DNA of 64,000 bases from Actinoalloteichus_B caeruleus (GTDB lineage: Bacteria > Actinomycetota > Actinomycetes > Mycobacteriales > Pseudonocardiaceae): assembly GCF_000718005.1 (NCBI RefSeq), contig NZ_JODV01000008.1; one strand, written 5' to 3'. The translations under genes were made by a program, and so were the position numbers. Numbering within the stretch: the first letter of the stretch is position 1; every line of letters starts with the position of its first letter. Below are positions 33,804-44,200 of this stretch, piece by piece. The notes under the pieces are model-generated. The model was given only the letters and a program-made list of their open reading frames with translations. It searched no databases and was not told where the DNA came from.

Positions 33804-36800
33804 CGCGCCGGCCGGCTGGCCTTCGGGCCAGCCTGCCCGATGCGTTGGTACACCCCACCGTCGAGGGCGGACAGGAAGGGCGAGGGCACCCCTGGCCGGC
33901 TGGCGCCGTGGCGGAACCGGTTCGCGGCCGAACTCAGGTAGAGGTGGCGTTGGGCCCGGGTCATGCCCACGAAGAACAGCCGTCGTTCCTCCGCGAGCGC
34001 CGCCGGGTCCTGCTCCCCCGGTGGTGTGCCGGGAAGGCGGTGGGGCAACAGCCCGTCCTCACATCCGACGAGGAACACGACGGGGAACTCGAGCCCCTTC
34101 GCGGCGTGCAGGGTGAGCAACGCGACCCCGTCGGCCCTCGGGTCGAGCGTGTCGACCTCCACTCCGAGTGCCAGTTCGTCCCGGAAGCGATCCAGGTCCG
34201 CCCCGCAGCGTGCGGCCAGTCCTCGCAGCAGGTCGACCGCCGTGTCGAGCAGGACCAGCCGCTCGGCGCGCTCACCCACCGGGACGCGAGCGGCCAGCTG
34301 GTCGGCCGCGCGCCGCAGCCGGTCGAGCACGGTCACCGGGCCTCCGCCGCCTGGGGGAGCTGGCGGGACGTACCGCAGTTCGGCCACCAGCTCGGCGACG
34401 CCGGGCCGTTCCCGCAACCGGTCGTGCGACCGCTTCTGGAAGGGGACGCCGGCGACGGTGAGCGCCTCGACCACGGCCGAGGCCTGGGCGTCGGTGCGGT
34501 AGAGCACCGCGATGTCGGAGAAGCCCAGCCCCTCGTCGCCCTCCCCGGAGGCCCGCCCGGAGTCGAGCGAGTGGAACGACGAACCACCGAGGAGGGCATC
34601 GATGGTCCTGGCCACGAAGGAGGCCTCGGCGCGCTCGTCCCCGGCCTGGTGCAGGCCGATCCTCGTCGCGGGGAGCGCCGCCGAGGGGAGCAGGGCTCGT
34701 CCGGGGACCAGCGTGGTCGGGGCGATCGCCTGGAGCGCCCCGGCGACGATGTGCCGGTTGGAGCGGTAGTTCCTGGTCAGCGACACGGTGTTCGCACCGG
34801 GGAAGTCCTCCTGGAACCGGAGGAAGAAGCGCACATCGGCCCCCCGGAAGGAGTAGATGGCCTGGTCCGGATCACCGATCGCGGTCAGGTTCCCCTCGGG
34901 GGGCACCAGCGCCCGCAGCAGGCGGTACTGCACCTCGTCGACGTCCTGGTACTCGTCGACCGAGACCCACGGATGCCGGGCACGGACCAGGGAGCGCAGG
35001 TCGGCGTCGGACTCCAGCAGCTCGGTGGGCAGGGCGACCAGGTCATCGAGGTCGACGAGGTCGTGGGAGCGCAGCACCCCCAGGTAGCGGGTCGCGAGCT
35101 CCACCAGCTCCGGATCCGGCTCCCCGCTGGGCGCGCCGACCTCGGGGGGCGTCCCGGCACCGTCCTCGCCCGGAGTGACGGCGGCGGTGCCCGTCGGCAC
35201 GCACCCGGACCTCCGGAGACGGGAGAGCTCGCCCAGCACGGCCCGCGCGCCGCGGGCGTCTCCGGTGAGGGTGCCGACCACCTCGAGTCGTCGTTGCTCG
35301 GAGGCGACGGCGAAGCCGGGGGTGAGCCCGAACCGCTGCGGGAACTCGCGGAGCAGCCGGAGACCCCACGAGTGGAACGTGGTCACCGCCATGGCGCGGG
35401 CCGCGTCGCCGACGAGGTCGGCCAACCGCTCCGCCATCTCCTCGGCAGCCCTCCTGGTGAAGGTGATCGCGAGGACTCGTTCGGGTGGTACGCCCCGCGC
35501 GCACAGGTGGGCGATGCGGCGGGTCAGGGTGCGGGTCTTGCCGGTTCCCGGACCGGCGACGATGAGCAGGGGTCCCGCCGGGGCACCGGCGGCGCGGAGC
35601 TGGTCCGGGTCCAGCCCCGCCAGTGGGCCGTCGGACTGTTCCGCCGCCACGGGGGTCCCCTCCACGGCGCCGTCCGGCGCGGCGGCGGTGGTCGGCTGCG
35701 GGGTCGACGCCCCTCCCCGAACACCGGGGGCCCCGGCGGTGGTCGCCGCGTGGGCTCCACCGGGCACGGTTCCCGGCCTCGCCCGCACGGGGGCGGGGGT
35801 CGGCTCGGCGTCGAAGAGGGCGGGGGTGTGCCGTTCCCGGTCGCGCCGGAGCTCGCCGGGTTCGAAGAGCCGGATGACCCCGTACTCGCCGTCGTAGCCA
35901 CCGTCACGGATCACCTCGCCTCGGCGCAGCCTGGCGATGGCCTCACCGAGCAGGGTCGACCGCGCGGACAGCTCGTCGACGGGCACCTCGTCGAGGATGG
36001 CGAGTTCCGGTCCGTACAGGCCGGTGAGTTCCGCGATCTCGCCGAGCACCCGTTTGCTCTTGGGCCCGACGCCGAGCAGTTCCCCCATGATCTCCGGCAG
36101 GGGGACCAGGCTCCGGAACGACGTCGCCCTCTCCGGCCGGTGCCCGGCCGGCCGGTCGGCGAGCTGGGCGACCCGGTTCGACACGCCGACCGTGACGGGC
36201 CGACCGCAGACACCGCACGTCCCGCCGTGCTCCCTGGTCTGCTCGGGTGTCCACCGGACCCCGCACTTGCGGTGTCCGTCCAGGTGGTACTTGCCCTCGT
36301 CGGGGAAGAACTCGACGGTGCCGGCGAGTCCGTCGCCCGTCTCCATGGCGCGGCGCACCGCGTGGTAGTCCAGTTCGGTGTCGAAGACGGTGGCCTCCCG
36401 TCCGAGCATGGGAGGCGAGTGCGCGTCGGAGTTGCTGACGAGCTGGAAGCGGTCCAGTCCCGAGACCGTCCAGTTCATGGCGGGATCGCTGGAGAGGCCG
36501 GTCTCCAGGGCGAAGACGTGCGGCGCGAGGTCCCGGTAGCACTCGTCCACCGTGTCGAACCCCGACTTGGAGCCCAGCACCGCGAACCAGGGCGTCCACA
36601 CGTGGGCTGGCACCAGGTAGGCGCCGTCGCCGCTCTCCAGCGCGATCTCCAGCAGGTCCCGCGAGTCCAGGCCCAGGATGGGCCTCCCGTCGGAACCGAG
36701 GTTGCCGATCCTGCCCAGCCGGCGGTTGAACTCCTCAGCCGCGGCGAAGTCGGGCATGTACACCAGGTGGTGGACCTTGCGGGTCAGCTCGCCCGCCTTG

Positions 36801-37093
36801 TAGATGGTGGAGATCTCCACCGACAGCTGGAATCGGACCGGCGAGGAACAGGAGGCCGGCAGGCGGCGGAGGATGTCCCGGTCCAGGTCCGGCCTGATGC
36901 GGAAGAGCCCGGGTTCGGCGGGTTCGAGGGTGTCCCGGAGGTGCTCGAACCAGCGAGGATGTGTGAAGTCGCCGGTCCCGACGAGGTGGAGGCCCTTGCG
37001 CCGGGCCCACCATGCCAGGTTCTCGAGGTCGCAGTCGCGGCTACAGGCCCGCGAGTACTTGGAATGGATGTGCAGATCGGCGAAGAAGCGCAC
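33785..37093 (-). CDS. PHP-nuclease (EndoQ-like) fused to UvrD/Rep helicase
   Basis: 1102 aa. Residues 1-265: PHP phosphoesterase domain with DLHIHSKYS (Asp6, His8, His10), GTGDFTHP (about 39-46) and LVSNSDAHSPP (218-228). Residues 270-300: zinc-finger-like cysteines Cys277, Cys293 and Cys296 with His270/His274 nearby. To about 400: the helical part of the TIGR00375/EndoQ family, whose studied members nick DNA beside deaminated bases. 430-490 is an Ala/Pro linker. From 490: SF1A helicase with Walker A GPGTGKT (514-520), DEYQD (713-717), GDPDQAIYSFRGAD, LTLHAAKGLEFPVVFLVG and VGMTRAQRHLYLS. Suggests incision coupled to unwinding in repair; this is inference. Confidence 0.88.
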   Translation of the reverse strand: MRFFADLHIHSKYSRACSRDCDLENLAWWARRKGLHLVGTGDFTHPRWFEHLRDTLEPAEPGLFRIRPDLDRDILRRLPASCSSPVRFQLSVEISTIYKAGELTRKVHHLVYMPDFAAAEEFNRRLGRIGNLGSDGRPILGLDSRDLLEIALESGDGAYLVPAHVWTPWFAVLGSKSGFDTVDECYRDLAPHVFALETGLSSDPAMNWTVSGLDRFQLVSNSDAHSPPMLGREATVFDTELDYHAVRRAMETGDGLAGTVEFFPDEGKYHLDGHRKCGVRWTPEQTREHGGTCGVCGRPVTVGVSNRVAQLADRPAGHRPERATSFRSLVPLPEIMGELLGVGPKSKRVLGEIAELTGLYGPELAILDEVPVDELSARSTLLGEAIARLRRGEVIRDGGYDGEYGVIRLFEPGELRRDRERHTPALFDAEPTPAPVRARPGTVPGGAHAATTAGAPGVRGGASTPQPTTAAAPDGAVEGTPVAAEQSDGPLAGLDPDQLRAAGAPAGPLLIVAGPGTGKTRTLTRRIAHLCARGVPPERVLAITFTRRAAEEMAERLADLVGDAARAMAVTTFHSWGLRLLREFPQRFGLTPGFAVASEQRRLEVVGTLTGDARGARAVLGELSRLRRSGCVPTGTAAVTPGEDGAGTPPEVGAPSGEPDPELVELATRYLGVLRSHDLVDLDDLVALPTELLESDADLRSLVRARHPWVSVDEYQDVDEVQYRLLRALVPPEGNLTAIGDPDQAIYSFRGADVRFFLRFQEDFPGANTVSLTRNYRSNRHIVAGALQAIAPTTLVPGRALLPSAALPATRIGLHQAGDERAEASFVARTIDALLGGSSFHSLDSGRASGEGDEGLGFSDIAVLYRTDAQASAVVEALTVAGVPFQKRSHDRLRERPGVAELVAELRYVPPAPPGGGGPVTVLDRLRRAADQLAARVPVGERAERLVLLDTAVDLLRGLAARCGADLDRFRDELALGVEVDTLDPRADGVALLTLHAAKGLEFPVVFLVGCEDGLLPHRLPGTPPGEQDPAALAEERRLFFVGMTRAQRHLYLSSAANRFRHGASRPGVPSPFLSALDGGVYQRIGQAGPKASRPARQLRLL

Positions 37094-37262
37094 TGGTGGA
37101 TCTTGTCATGCCCCGTCATCCACGCGACGGGCGCGTCCGGCGGGAGATCGCTGTCGGTCCCGACTGGTCGCTCCGGGTGATGGCGCGCGCGGTGGCTCGC
37201 GAGGGCGTCCCGACCCCACCGGCCGTGCGGTGGACGGCACGCGAAGGGTCCTTCCGGCTTAC

Positions 37263-37290
37263 TGGACACCCCCCGTGGTCCCGATACACT
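37263..37290 (+). promoter_or_regulatory. Promoter of the small secreted protein gene
   Basis: TGGACA (37263-37268), 16-nt spacer, TACACT (37285-37290); housekeeping-sigma-like. The start codon at 37326 has its own AGGGAG site, so this transcript has a leader. Confidence 0.5.
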
Positions 37291-37325
37291 CCGCGCGACC
37301 ACTGACGGCGACCCAGGGAGCACGC

Positions 37326-37769
37326 ATGAGCGCACGCCCGGGCCGCTTCCTGTCGTGGTCGGGCATGGTGCTCGTGGGTGCGCTGTGCACGCTGGTGGGA
37401 CTGGCGGCCCCCGCCGCCGCCCGGCCCGGCGCGGGCGGGACCGGCCCGGCCGGCGGCGTGTCGCACGCGCTGCGCGCGGACCCGGCCAACCAGCACGAAC
37501 GGACCGGCCCTCGCGCGACCCGGACCGGGTCCGGCGGACCGGTGCCCGCCCGCGCCGCGTTCGCCGCGTTCGCCGCGTTCGCCCACCAGGCGGTCGGGGA
37601 GACCGGGCCCACCCGTGATCCCGCCGTGCTGGACGGTGGCGTTCCGCTACTGGGTCGGGCTCCGTTCACCGCCCACCTCCCCCGTCTGTCCCCGCCGCGG
37701 GTTCCGGCCCGTCCCGGCGCGGACGGCATGAGCACCGGCCGGGGACCGCCCGGGGTGGCACGGCACTGA
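37326..37769 (+). CDS. Small secreted protein of unknown function
   Basis: 147 aa. Signal peptide: basic start, hydrophobic core MVLVGALCTLVGLAAPAAA, cleavage probably after the Ala run near residue 33. The mature part is Ala/Pro/Gly/Arg-rich with a short AAF repeat and no cysteines after the signal; it may be disordered. The promoter and AGGGAG site fit this start. secDF begins 90 bp downstream in the same direction. The low complexity means coding status rests on signal peptide, promoter and codon use. Confidence 0.6.
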   Translation: MSARPGRFLSWSGMVLVGALCTLVGLAAPAAARPGAGGTGPAGGVSHALRADPANQHERTGPRATRTGSGGPVPARAAFAAFAAFAHQAVGETGPTRDPAVLDGGVPLLGRAPFTAHLPRLSPPRVPARPGADGMSTGRGPPGVARH

Positions 37770-37859
37770 GGCGTCCGGAGGGACGGCGACCGCCGCCCCC
37801 GTCACCCCAGCACGTGGCGACACCAGCCGTCGTGCGCCCACCGCAGTGGAGACCACACC

Positions 37860-40208
37860 GTGCCACCACCCCGCTCCACCCGCTCGACCCGCTCCTCGGA
37901 CCAACGTTCGCTCCTCCTCCGAGGACTGCTCGCCCTCCTCGTGCTGCTCGGCGCGGGGACCATGCTGCTCACGACCGAGCCCCGGCTCGGACTCGATCTC
38001 CAGGGCGGCACCCAGATCACCCTGGAGGCCGAGGAGGCCCCCGGCGGCACCCTGGACGACGAGACGATGGACCAGACGCTGGAGGTGCTGCGCCGCCGCG
38101 TCGACTCCCTCGGAGTGGCCGAACCGAACCTGATCCGGTCCGGCTCCAACCGCATCGTCGTGGAGATGCCGGGCGTCCAGGACCCGGAGGAGGCCCTGGA
38201 GACGATCGGCCGGACCGCCCAGTTGACGATCCACCCCGTCGTCGGCCTGGCTCCTCCGGAGGAGTCGACCCCCCCGGAGGGGGGCTCCGACCAGGAGCAG
38301 ACCGGTGAACTGGTGCTGCCCGACGAGAGCGGCCAGCGGCTCCAGCTCGCGCCGGCCGCGATGACCGGTGAGGCCATCAACCGGGCCACCGCCAGGCTGG
38401 ACGGCCAGCAGGGGCTCGGCTGGCACGTCTCCCTCGACTTCCACGACGGCCGCGGGTGGGCGGACATCACGGGCCAGGCCGCGTGCGCGCCCAACGGTGA
38501 CCCAGCGCGGCGGGTGGCCATCGTCCTGGACAACGAGATCATCTCCGCTCCCCAGGTGACGCCGGACGTGCGCTGCAACGTCGGTATCACCGGGGGGACC
38601 ACGCAGATCACCGGTGACTTCACCGAGGAGGAGTCCAACCAGCTGGCCCTGCTGATCAGCGACGGCGCGCTGCCCGTCCAGGTCGAGGTCGTGGAGCAGC
38701 GGACCGTCGGCCCCACCCTGGGGCAGGACGCGATCGACGCCAGCGTGATGGCCTCGATCATCGGTGTCGCGCTGACCGGTCTCTTCCTGTTGGTCGTGTA
38801 CCGGATGGCCGGTCTCATCGCCACCATCGCGCTCGCCGGGTACACGGCGATCGCCTACGGGCTGATGCTCGCGATCGGCGCGACGTTCACCCTCCCCGGG
38901 TTGGCGGGTTTCGTCCTCGCCATCGGTATGGCGATGGACGCGAACGTGCTGATCTACGAACGGTCCCGGGAGGAGTACGCGGCGGCAACGGGCACCAAGT
39001 CCCCGGTCCGCCGGATGCAGAACGCCGTGACGGGCGGGTTCCGGGGCGCGCTCACCGCGATCGCGGACTCCAACATCACCACCCTGTTGGCGGCGGCGCT
39101 GCTGTTCGCCCTGGCCGCTGGCCCGGTGCGGGGCTTCGGCGTCACCCTCAGCGTCGGTGTCGCGGTCTCGATGTTCAGCGCCTTCGTGCTCAGCCGGGTC
39201 CTGCAGCAGCTCACCTTCCGGGGTGTGGTGGCGAGGAAGCCCGCGATCAGCGGTATCGCCAGCATCGGTCGGGTCCGCCAGTGGTTCGAGCGGCGGTCGC
39301 CCGACTTCTACCGGCGGCACCGCCGCTGGCTGGTGGGATCGCTGGTCGTGCTGCTCGTCGTGGGCCTCGGGCTGGCCGTGCGCGGGCTCAACCTCGGTGT
39401 CGAGTACACCGGTGGCAGGTACCTGGAGTACTCCTCGTCGGAGGAGGTCGATCTCGGCGACGTCCGCTCCGAGCTGGCGGCAGCCGGGTTCCCCGACGCG
39501 CAGGTGTCGAGCACCGACGACAACGGCATCTCGGTGCGCACCGTTCCCCTGGACGAGTCCGAGGTCGGCCGGATCGCCGACGCGGTCAGCACGGCGGCCG
39601 GCGGTGAGGTGGAACAGCTCAGGTCCGACCTGATCGGCCCCAGCATGGGCAACGAGCTGCGGAACCAGGCGATCCTCGCCTTCCTGTTGGCGGTGCTCGT
39701 GCAGGTGATCTACCTGTCCTTCCGCTTCGACTGGCGGCTGGCGGTTGCCGTGATGGCCGGTCTGGCGGCGGACATCCTCTTCCTGCTCGGGTTCTTCGCC
39801 TGGACGGGCCGGCTGGTCGACGGCGTGTTCATCGCGTCGATGCTGACGGTGATCGGCTACTCGGTGAACGACTCGGTCGTGGTCTTCGACCGGGTCCGGG
39901 AGCTGCGCGCCTCGCACCCGAAGGACCCGTTCTTCCGGGTGGCGGGGCTGGCGATCCTCCAGACGATGCCGAGGACGATCAACACCGGCATCGGTGTGTT
40001 CGCGGTGCTCGGCGCGCTGCTCTTCCTGGGCGGTGGCTCACTGGTCGACTTCGCCCTCGCGGTGATCGTCGGCAGCTTCGTCGGGAACGTCACCACGATC
40101 ACCGTGGCGTCGCCGTTCGCCGTGCTGCTCGACACGAGGTGGCCGGGCGCGGCGCGTCCCAAGAAGAAGAAGCGTCGCGACGAGAACAGCACCGGCGCCG
40201 TGGTGTGA
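37860..40208 (+). CDS. secDF: SecDF fusion, protein-export membrane protein
   Basis: 782 aa, SecD (about 1-450) and SecF (about 480-782) in one chain, 12 transmembrane helices. SecD: RLGLDLQGGTQITLE near the start, a periplasmic P1 domain, then GFVLAIGMAMDANVLIYER. SecF: LGVEYTGGRYLEY, IGYSVNDSVVVFDRVRE. It uses the proton gradient to help SecA/SecYEG export. Many actinobacteria have separate secD and secF; an additional fused form is known in Streptomyces, so this may be an accessory copy. The GTG at 37860 is the start. Neighbours are secreted-protein genes. Confidence 0.93.
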   Translation: MPPPRSTRSTRSSDQRSLLLRGLLALLVLLGAGTMLLTTEPRLGLDLQGGTQITLEAEEAPGGTLDDETMDQTLEVLRRRVDSLGVAEPNLIRSGSNRIVVEMPGVQDPEEALETIGRTAQLTIHPVVGLAPPEESTPPEGGSDQEQTGELVLPDESGQRLQLAPAAMTGEAINRATARLDGQQGLGWHVSLDFHDGRGWADITGQAACAPNGDPARRVAIVLDNEIISAPQVTPDVRCNVGITGGTTQITGDFTEEESNQLALLISDGALPVQVEVVEQRTVGPTLGQDAIDASVMASIIGVALTGLFLLVVYRMAGLIATIALAGYTAIAYGLMLAIGATFTLPGLAGFVLAIGMAMDANVLIYERSREEYAAATGTKSPVRRMQNAVTGGFRGALTAIADSNITTLLAAALLFALAAGPVRGFGVTLSVGVAVSMFSAFVLSRVLQQLTFRGVVARKPAISGIASIGRVRQWFERRSPDFYRRHRRWLVGSLVVLLVVGLGLAVRGLNLGVEYTGGRYLEYSSSEEVDLGDVRSELAAAGFPDAQVSSTDDNGISVRTVPLDESEVGRIADAVSTAAGGEVEQLRSDLIGPSMGNELRNQAILAFLLAVLVQVIYLSFRFDWRLAVAVMAGLAADILFLLGFFAWTGRLVDGVFIASMLTVIGYSVNDSVVVFDRVRELRASHPKDPFFRVAGLAILQTMPRTINTGIGVFAVLGALLFLGGGSLVDFALAVIVGSFVGNVTTITVASPFAVLLDTRWPGAARPKKKKRRDENSTGAVV

Positions 40209-40213
40209 CCGTT

Positions 40214-40242
40214 CCCCCGGGTCGCGGTGCGCGCCCCGGGGG
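40214..40242 (+). terminator. Hairpin just after secDF
   Basis: CCCCCGGG (40214-40221) and CCCGGGGG (40235-40242), 13-nt loop, 6 nt past the stop. Confidence 0.5.
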
Positions 40243-40250
40243 CGGTGGTT

Positions 40251-40286
40251 GGCGGGCCCGGTTCACCTCGGTGAGCCGGGCCCGCC
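40251..40286. terminator. Bidirectional terminator between secDF and tetR
   Basis: 17-bp stem with one G-T wobble (40251-40267 with 40270-40286), loop TC. It overlaps the last codons of the convergent tetR gene, so it can serve both transcripts. Confidence 0.7.
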
Positions 40287-40871
40287 GTCACGTTCCGGCC
40301 CGTCGCTGATGGCGTCGGTCGGCAGCGGCGCCGGGTCCAGGCCCGCGCCGCGCAGCACGTCGGCGGGCAGCGCGAGCAGCAGCAGGGAGAGCCCCAGCAG
40401 GTAGGCGTCGAGGCGGCCGGCCTGGGCCCGGGTCAGGCGCCGGCCCGCGCTCTCGTGCAGGGCGATGGTCGCGTCGGTGTTCGCCAGGGCCATCGAACCC
40501 AACGCGTCGCGGACGCTGGGCCGGCGGATCGACTCCAGGTAGAGCTCGAGCAACGCGAGGAGCCGGGACCGGCCCACGCCGGTGGAACGCCGCAACATGC
40601 CCCGGTACAGGGCGTCGAGCTGGCCGGCGGTCACCGACTCGGGGGTGTGCCTGCGCAGGCTGGCGACGGCGGCCCTGTGGTCCTCCGCCAGGTGGTCGGC
40701 GATGGCCGCGAGGAGGGATTCCCTGGAGGGGAAGTAGTTCTTCGTCGTCCCCTCCGGGACGCGCGCCTCACGATCCACCGCCCGATGTGTCAGCCCTCGC
40801 CCACCGACGGCGGCCAGCACCTCGATCGCGGCCTCCGCCAGCAGCTCCCGGCGTTCCCCACGTCGCCCCAT
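40263..40871 (-). CDS. TetR family transcriptional regulator
   Basis: 202 aa. N-terminal helix-turn-helix: ERRELLAEAAIEVLAAVGGRGLTHRAVDREARVPEGTTKNYFPSRESLLAAIADHL. The effector domain is helical with a long hydrophobic helix near the C-terminus (YLLGLSLLLLALPADVL). The ATG at 40871 begins MGRRGER; the in-frame upstream extension is not protein-like. Divergent from the large secreted dehydrogenase gene across 419 bp, so it may control that gene as well as itself. Ligand unknown. Confidence 0.87.
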   Translation of the reverse strand: MGRRGERRELLAEAAIEVLAAVGGRGLTHRAVDREARVPEGTTKNYFPSRESLLAAIADHLAEDHRAAVASLRRHTPESVTAGQLDALYRGMLRRSTGVGRSRLLALLELYLESIRRPSVRDALGSMALANTDATIALHESAGRRLTRAQAGRLDAYLLGLSLLLLALPADVLRGAGLDPAPLPTDAISDGPERDGGPGSPR

Positions 40872-41290
40872 ACCGGGTTCAGCTCCCGTCGGTCGTCCTC
40901 GCCCGGAAGATACCCGCACGCCGGGCGGGCCCGAGGTACCCGGAGGACCCGCACGTGTCGCGAACCGATCGGCCGAGTGACCGGAGTCGGCGATTTTCCT
41001 TTGTTCGCGCAATGGACGAACCCGAAAGGAGAACAATCCGCCGAACCCGAATCGTCTAATTCCACGGATCACCGAGCCCGCGAACCACGCACAGTGACGG
41101 AATTGAGAGGCCCACCCTCACTCACATGGCAGAGGATCGCCACTTCCATAGCACAGCAATGGGCGAAAATTAACCCCGTGCTTTTTCCCACCGGGACTCC
41201 TAGCATTCACCCCGCGAGGGCGGAAGGGTGTTCTCCGTGGCGGCGGGGAGAACACACCCCTGGCTGTGCCCTGTCTGGAAAGGACGAAGC
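40872..41290. promoter_or_regulatory. Regulatory region between tetR and the secreted dehydrogenase
   Basis: Lower in G+C than its surroundings. Contains two direct copies of CGAACCCGAA (41017-41026 and 41042-41051), an inverted GTTCG/CGAAC (41003-41007, 41017-41021), a TAGCAT -10-like box (41201-41206) and a 9-bp stem GTGTTCTCC/GGAGAACAC (41228-41236, 41247-41255) in the presumed leader. The direct repeats are candidate TetR sites. Confidence 0.5.
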
Positions 41291-44200
41291 ATGTCATTGT
41301 CACGCCGCCGTGCGGTGACCGCGTTCGCCGCGGCCGCGCTGCTGCTCCCGCTCGCCGGTCCGCCGGCAGCGGCCCAACCGGACGATCCCGACGACGCCGT
41401 CCACGTCAGCTCGACGGCGACGCTCCGGCCGTACGCGGCCGTCGACGGGGACTTCGAGAAGATCCAGCTCACCGAGGACGTCGGGGAGCCGATGGCCCTG
41501 GCCGTGGCACCGGACGGCCGGGTGCTCATGACCGACCGCCGGGGCACCATCAAGATCTTCGACCCCAACTCGTACAACGTGACGACCGCCGGCCACATCG
41601 AGGTCTACGCCGGTGAGGAGGACGGGCTCCAGGGCATCGCCCTCGATCCGGACTTCGAGGACAACGGCTGGGTGTACACCTACTACGCCCCGCCGGACCC
41701 GCAACCGCGCAACGTCCTCTCCCGCTTCCAACTGGACGGCAACACCCTCGACCTCGCCAGCGAGCAGGTCATCCTGGAGGTGCCGACCCAGCGGGACCTG
41801 TGCTGCCACGTCGGTGGCGACATCGACTTCGACGCGGAGGGCAACCTCTACCTCTCCACCGGGGACAACACCAACTCCTGGGCGTCCGACGGGTACACCC
41901 CGATCGACGAGCGGGAGGGACGGGAACCCTTCGACGCGCAGCGCTCCTCCGGCAACACCAACGACCTGCGCGGCAAGCTGCTGCGGATCACGGTCCAGGA
42001 CGACGGCGGGTACACCATCCCGGAGGGCAACCTCTTCGAGGAGGGGACCGAGGGGACACGCCCGGAGATCTACTACATGGGCCTGCGCAACCCCTTCCGC
42101 TTCAGCGTCGACCAGGAGACCGGGCGGATCTTCCTCGGCGTCGTGGGCCCGGACGCGCGGGACGCGCACCCGGAACGCGGTCCGGAGGCCTTCGACGAGG
42201 TCTACCTGATGGACGGGCCCGGCAACGGCGGCTGGCCGTACTGCATGGGGAACAACACCCCCTACGTGGACTACGACTTCACCAACGGTCAGTCGGGTGA
42301 GACCTTCGACTGCGCCAACCTGGTCAACGACTCGCCGAACAACACGGGCCTCGCCGAGCTCCCCCCGGCCACGGCGGCGGACGTCTGGTACTCCTACGGC
42401 TGCTCGGACGAATTCCCCGAGCTGCCCTGCGAGGGCGGCAATACCGCCATGGGCGGCCCCGTCTACCGCTACGACCCCGACCTCGAGTCGAACACGAAGT
42501 TCCCCGAGTCCTTCGACGGCGCCCACTTCTTCTACGAATACTCCCGCAATTTCGTCGCCGACGTCCGGTTCGACGAGTCCGGCGAGTACGAGTCGATGAC
42601 GCCGTTCCTCGAGGAGCTCGACTTCAACCAGCCGATGGACATGGAGTTCGGGCCGGAGGGCTCGCTCTACGTCCTCGAGTACGGCGGTGGGTTCTTCACG
42701 CCGGGCACCTACGCCGGCCTGTACCGCATCGACCACACCCAGGGCGTCCAGTCGCCGGCCGTGGAGCTGAGCGTCGACCAGACCTCCGGTGAGGCCCCGC
42801 TGCCGGTGTCCTTCGATGCCAGCCGGAGCACGGATCCCAACGGCGGTGAGCTGACCTTCGCCTGGGACTTCGAGGGTGACGGCGTGGACGACGCCGAGGG
42901 GCCGACCGCGCGGCACACCTACGCCGAGAACGGCATCTACCACGCCAAGCTGACGGTCAGCAACACCGCCGGTCGCGAGACGGTGCAACGCATCACGATC
43001 ACCATCGGCAACAACGCGCCCGACGTCCGCTTCTCGACGCCTCCCGACGGCAGCATGTTCGACTGGGAGGACCAGATCGCGTACCGCGTCGAGGTCGACG
43101 ACGTCGAGGACGGGTCGATCGGCGACGGCATCTCCTGCACGGAGGTGACCACGCAGACGGCGCTCGGGCACGACACGCACGCCCACCCGCAGGACAACTT
43201 CCAGAACTGCCAGGGCGTGTTCTCCCCCGAGTCCGGCTCGCACAGCGGTGACGCGAACCTGTTCTGGGTGGCGCGGACCAGCTACTCGGACCGGGGTTCG
43301 GACGGCGTGGGCTCGACGACGAGCGAGCAGGAGATCATCCTCCAGCCCAAGACCAAGCAGGCGCAGCACTTCTCCTCGTCCGAGGGGATCAGCGTCGGCG
43401 ACCGGGAGGGCGCCGAGGGCGGTCAGGTCGTCACCGAGATCGACCCGGGCGACTGGATCTCCTACCGCCCGATGAACCTGCTCAACATCGACGGGGTCAA
43501 CCTGCGGGTCGCCACCGGTGACGCGGAGGGTGCCGTCGAGCTGCGCCTCGGCGCGCCGGACGGGGAGCTGGTCGCGACGCTGCCGGTGCCCTCGGGCGAC
43601 GGCGAGTTCGTCGACCTCGACCCGGTGGAACTGACCGACCCCGGGGGCACGCACGAACTGTTCCTCGTCTTCGCGGGAGAGGGCTCGAACCTGTTCGACC
43701 TCGACCACATCTCGTTCCAGGGCCTCGGGGCGGCCGGACCTCGGCACGTCGAGGCCGTGGGTGACGTCGACCGCGGCCCGGCACCGCTGGACGTGGCCTT
43801 CACCGCGGAGGGCGAGGCGCTGCCGGAGGGCTCGTCCTTCGAGTGGGACTTCGGCGACGGTGCCACCGCGTCCGGGGATGCCGTGGAGCACACCTACACC
43901 GAGACCGGTGAGCACACGGCGACGGTGACGGTCACCGACCCGGACGGGGTGGTGCGGGCGACCGACACCGTGGAGGTGACCGTGCACGACGCGGTCACGG
44001 GAACGCTGGCCGTCGACCCCGCCGGGGCCGAGCTGACCACCGACGACACCCACACGGTGACCGCGACGGTCAGCGAGGAGGCCCGCGACGCGGAGGTCAC
44101 CCTGGAGGTCTACCGGCGGTCCCCGGCCAGCCCCCTCCCCCCGGGGCAGGACGAGGGGGTCCCCCACCTGCTGGTGGAACGCACGGTGGGCACACCGGAC

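Noticed and set aside
33272..37180. A 1302-codon open frame antisense to the PHP-helicase gene
   Set aside because: No domain and Gly/Val/Arg-biased composition; a shadow of the real gene.
37647..39917. A 756-codon open frame antisense to secDF
   Set aside because: The translation is repetitive His/Arg/Gly sequence with no recognisable fold, while the sense frame has all SecD and SecF motifs.
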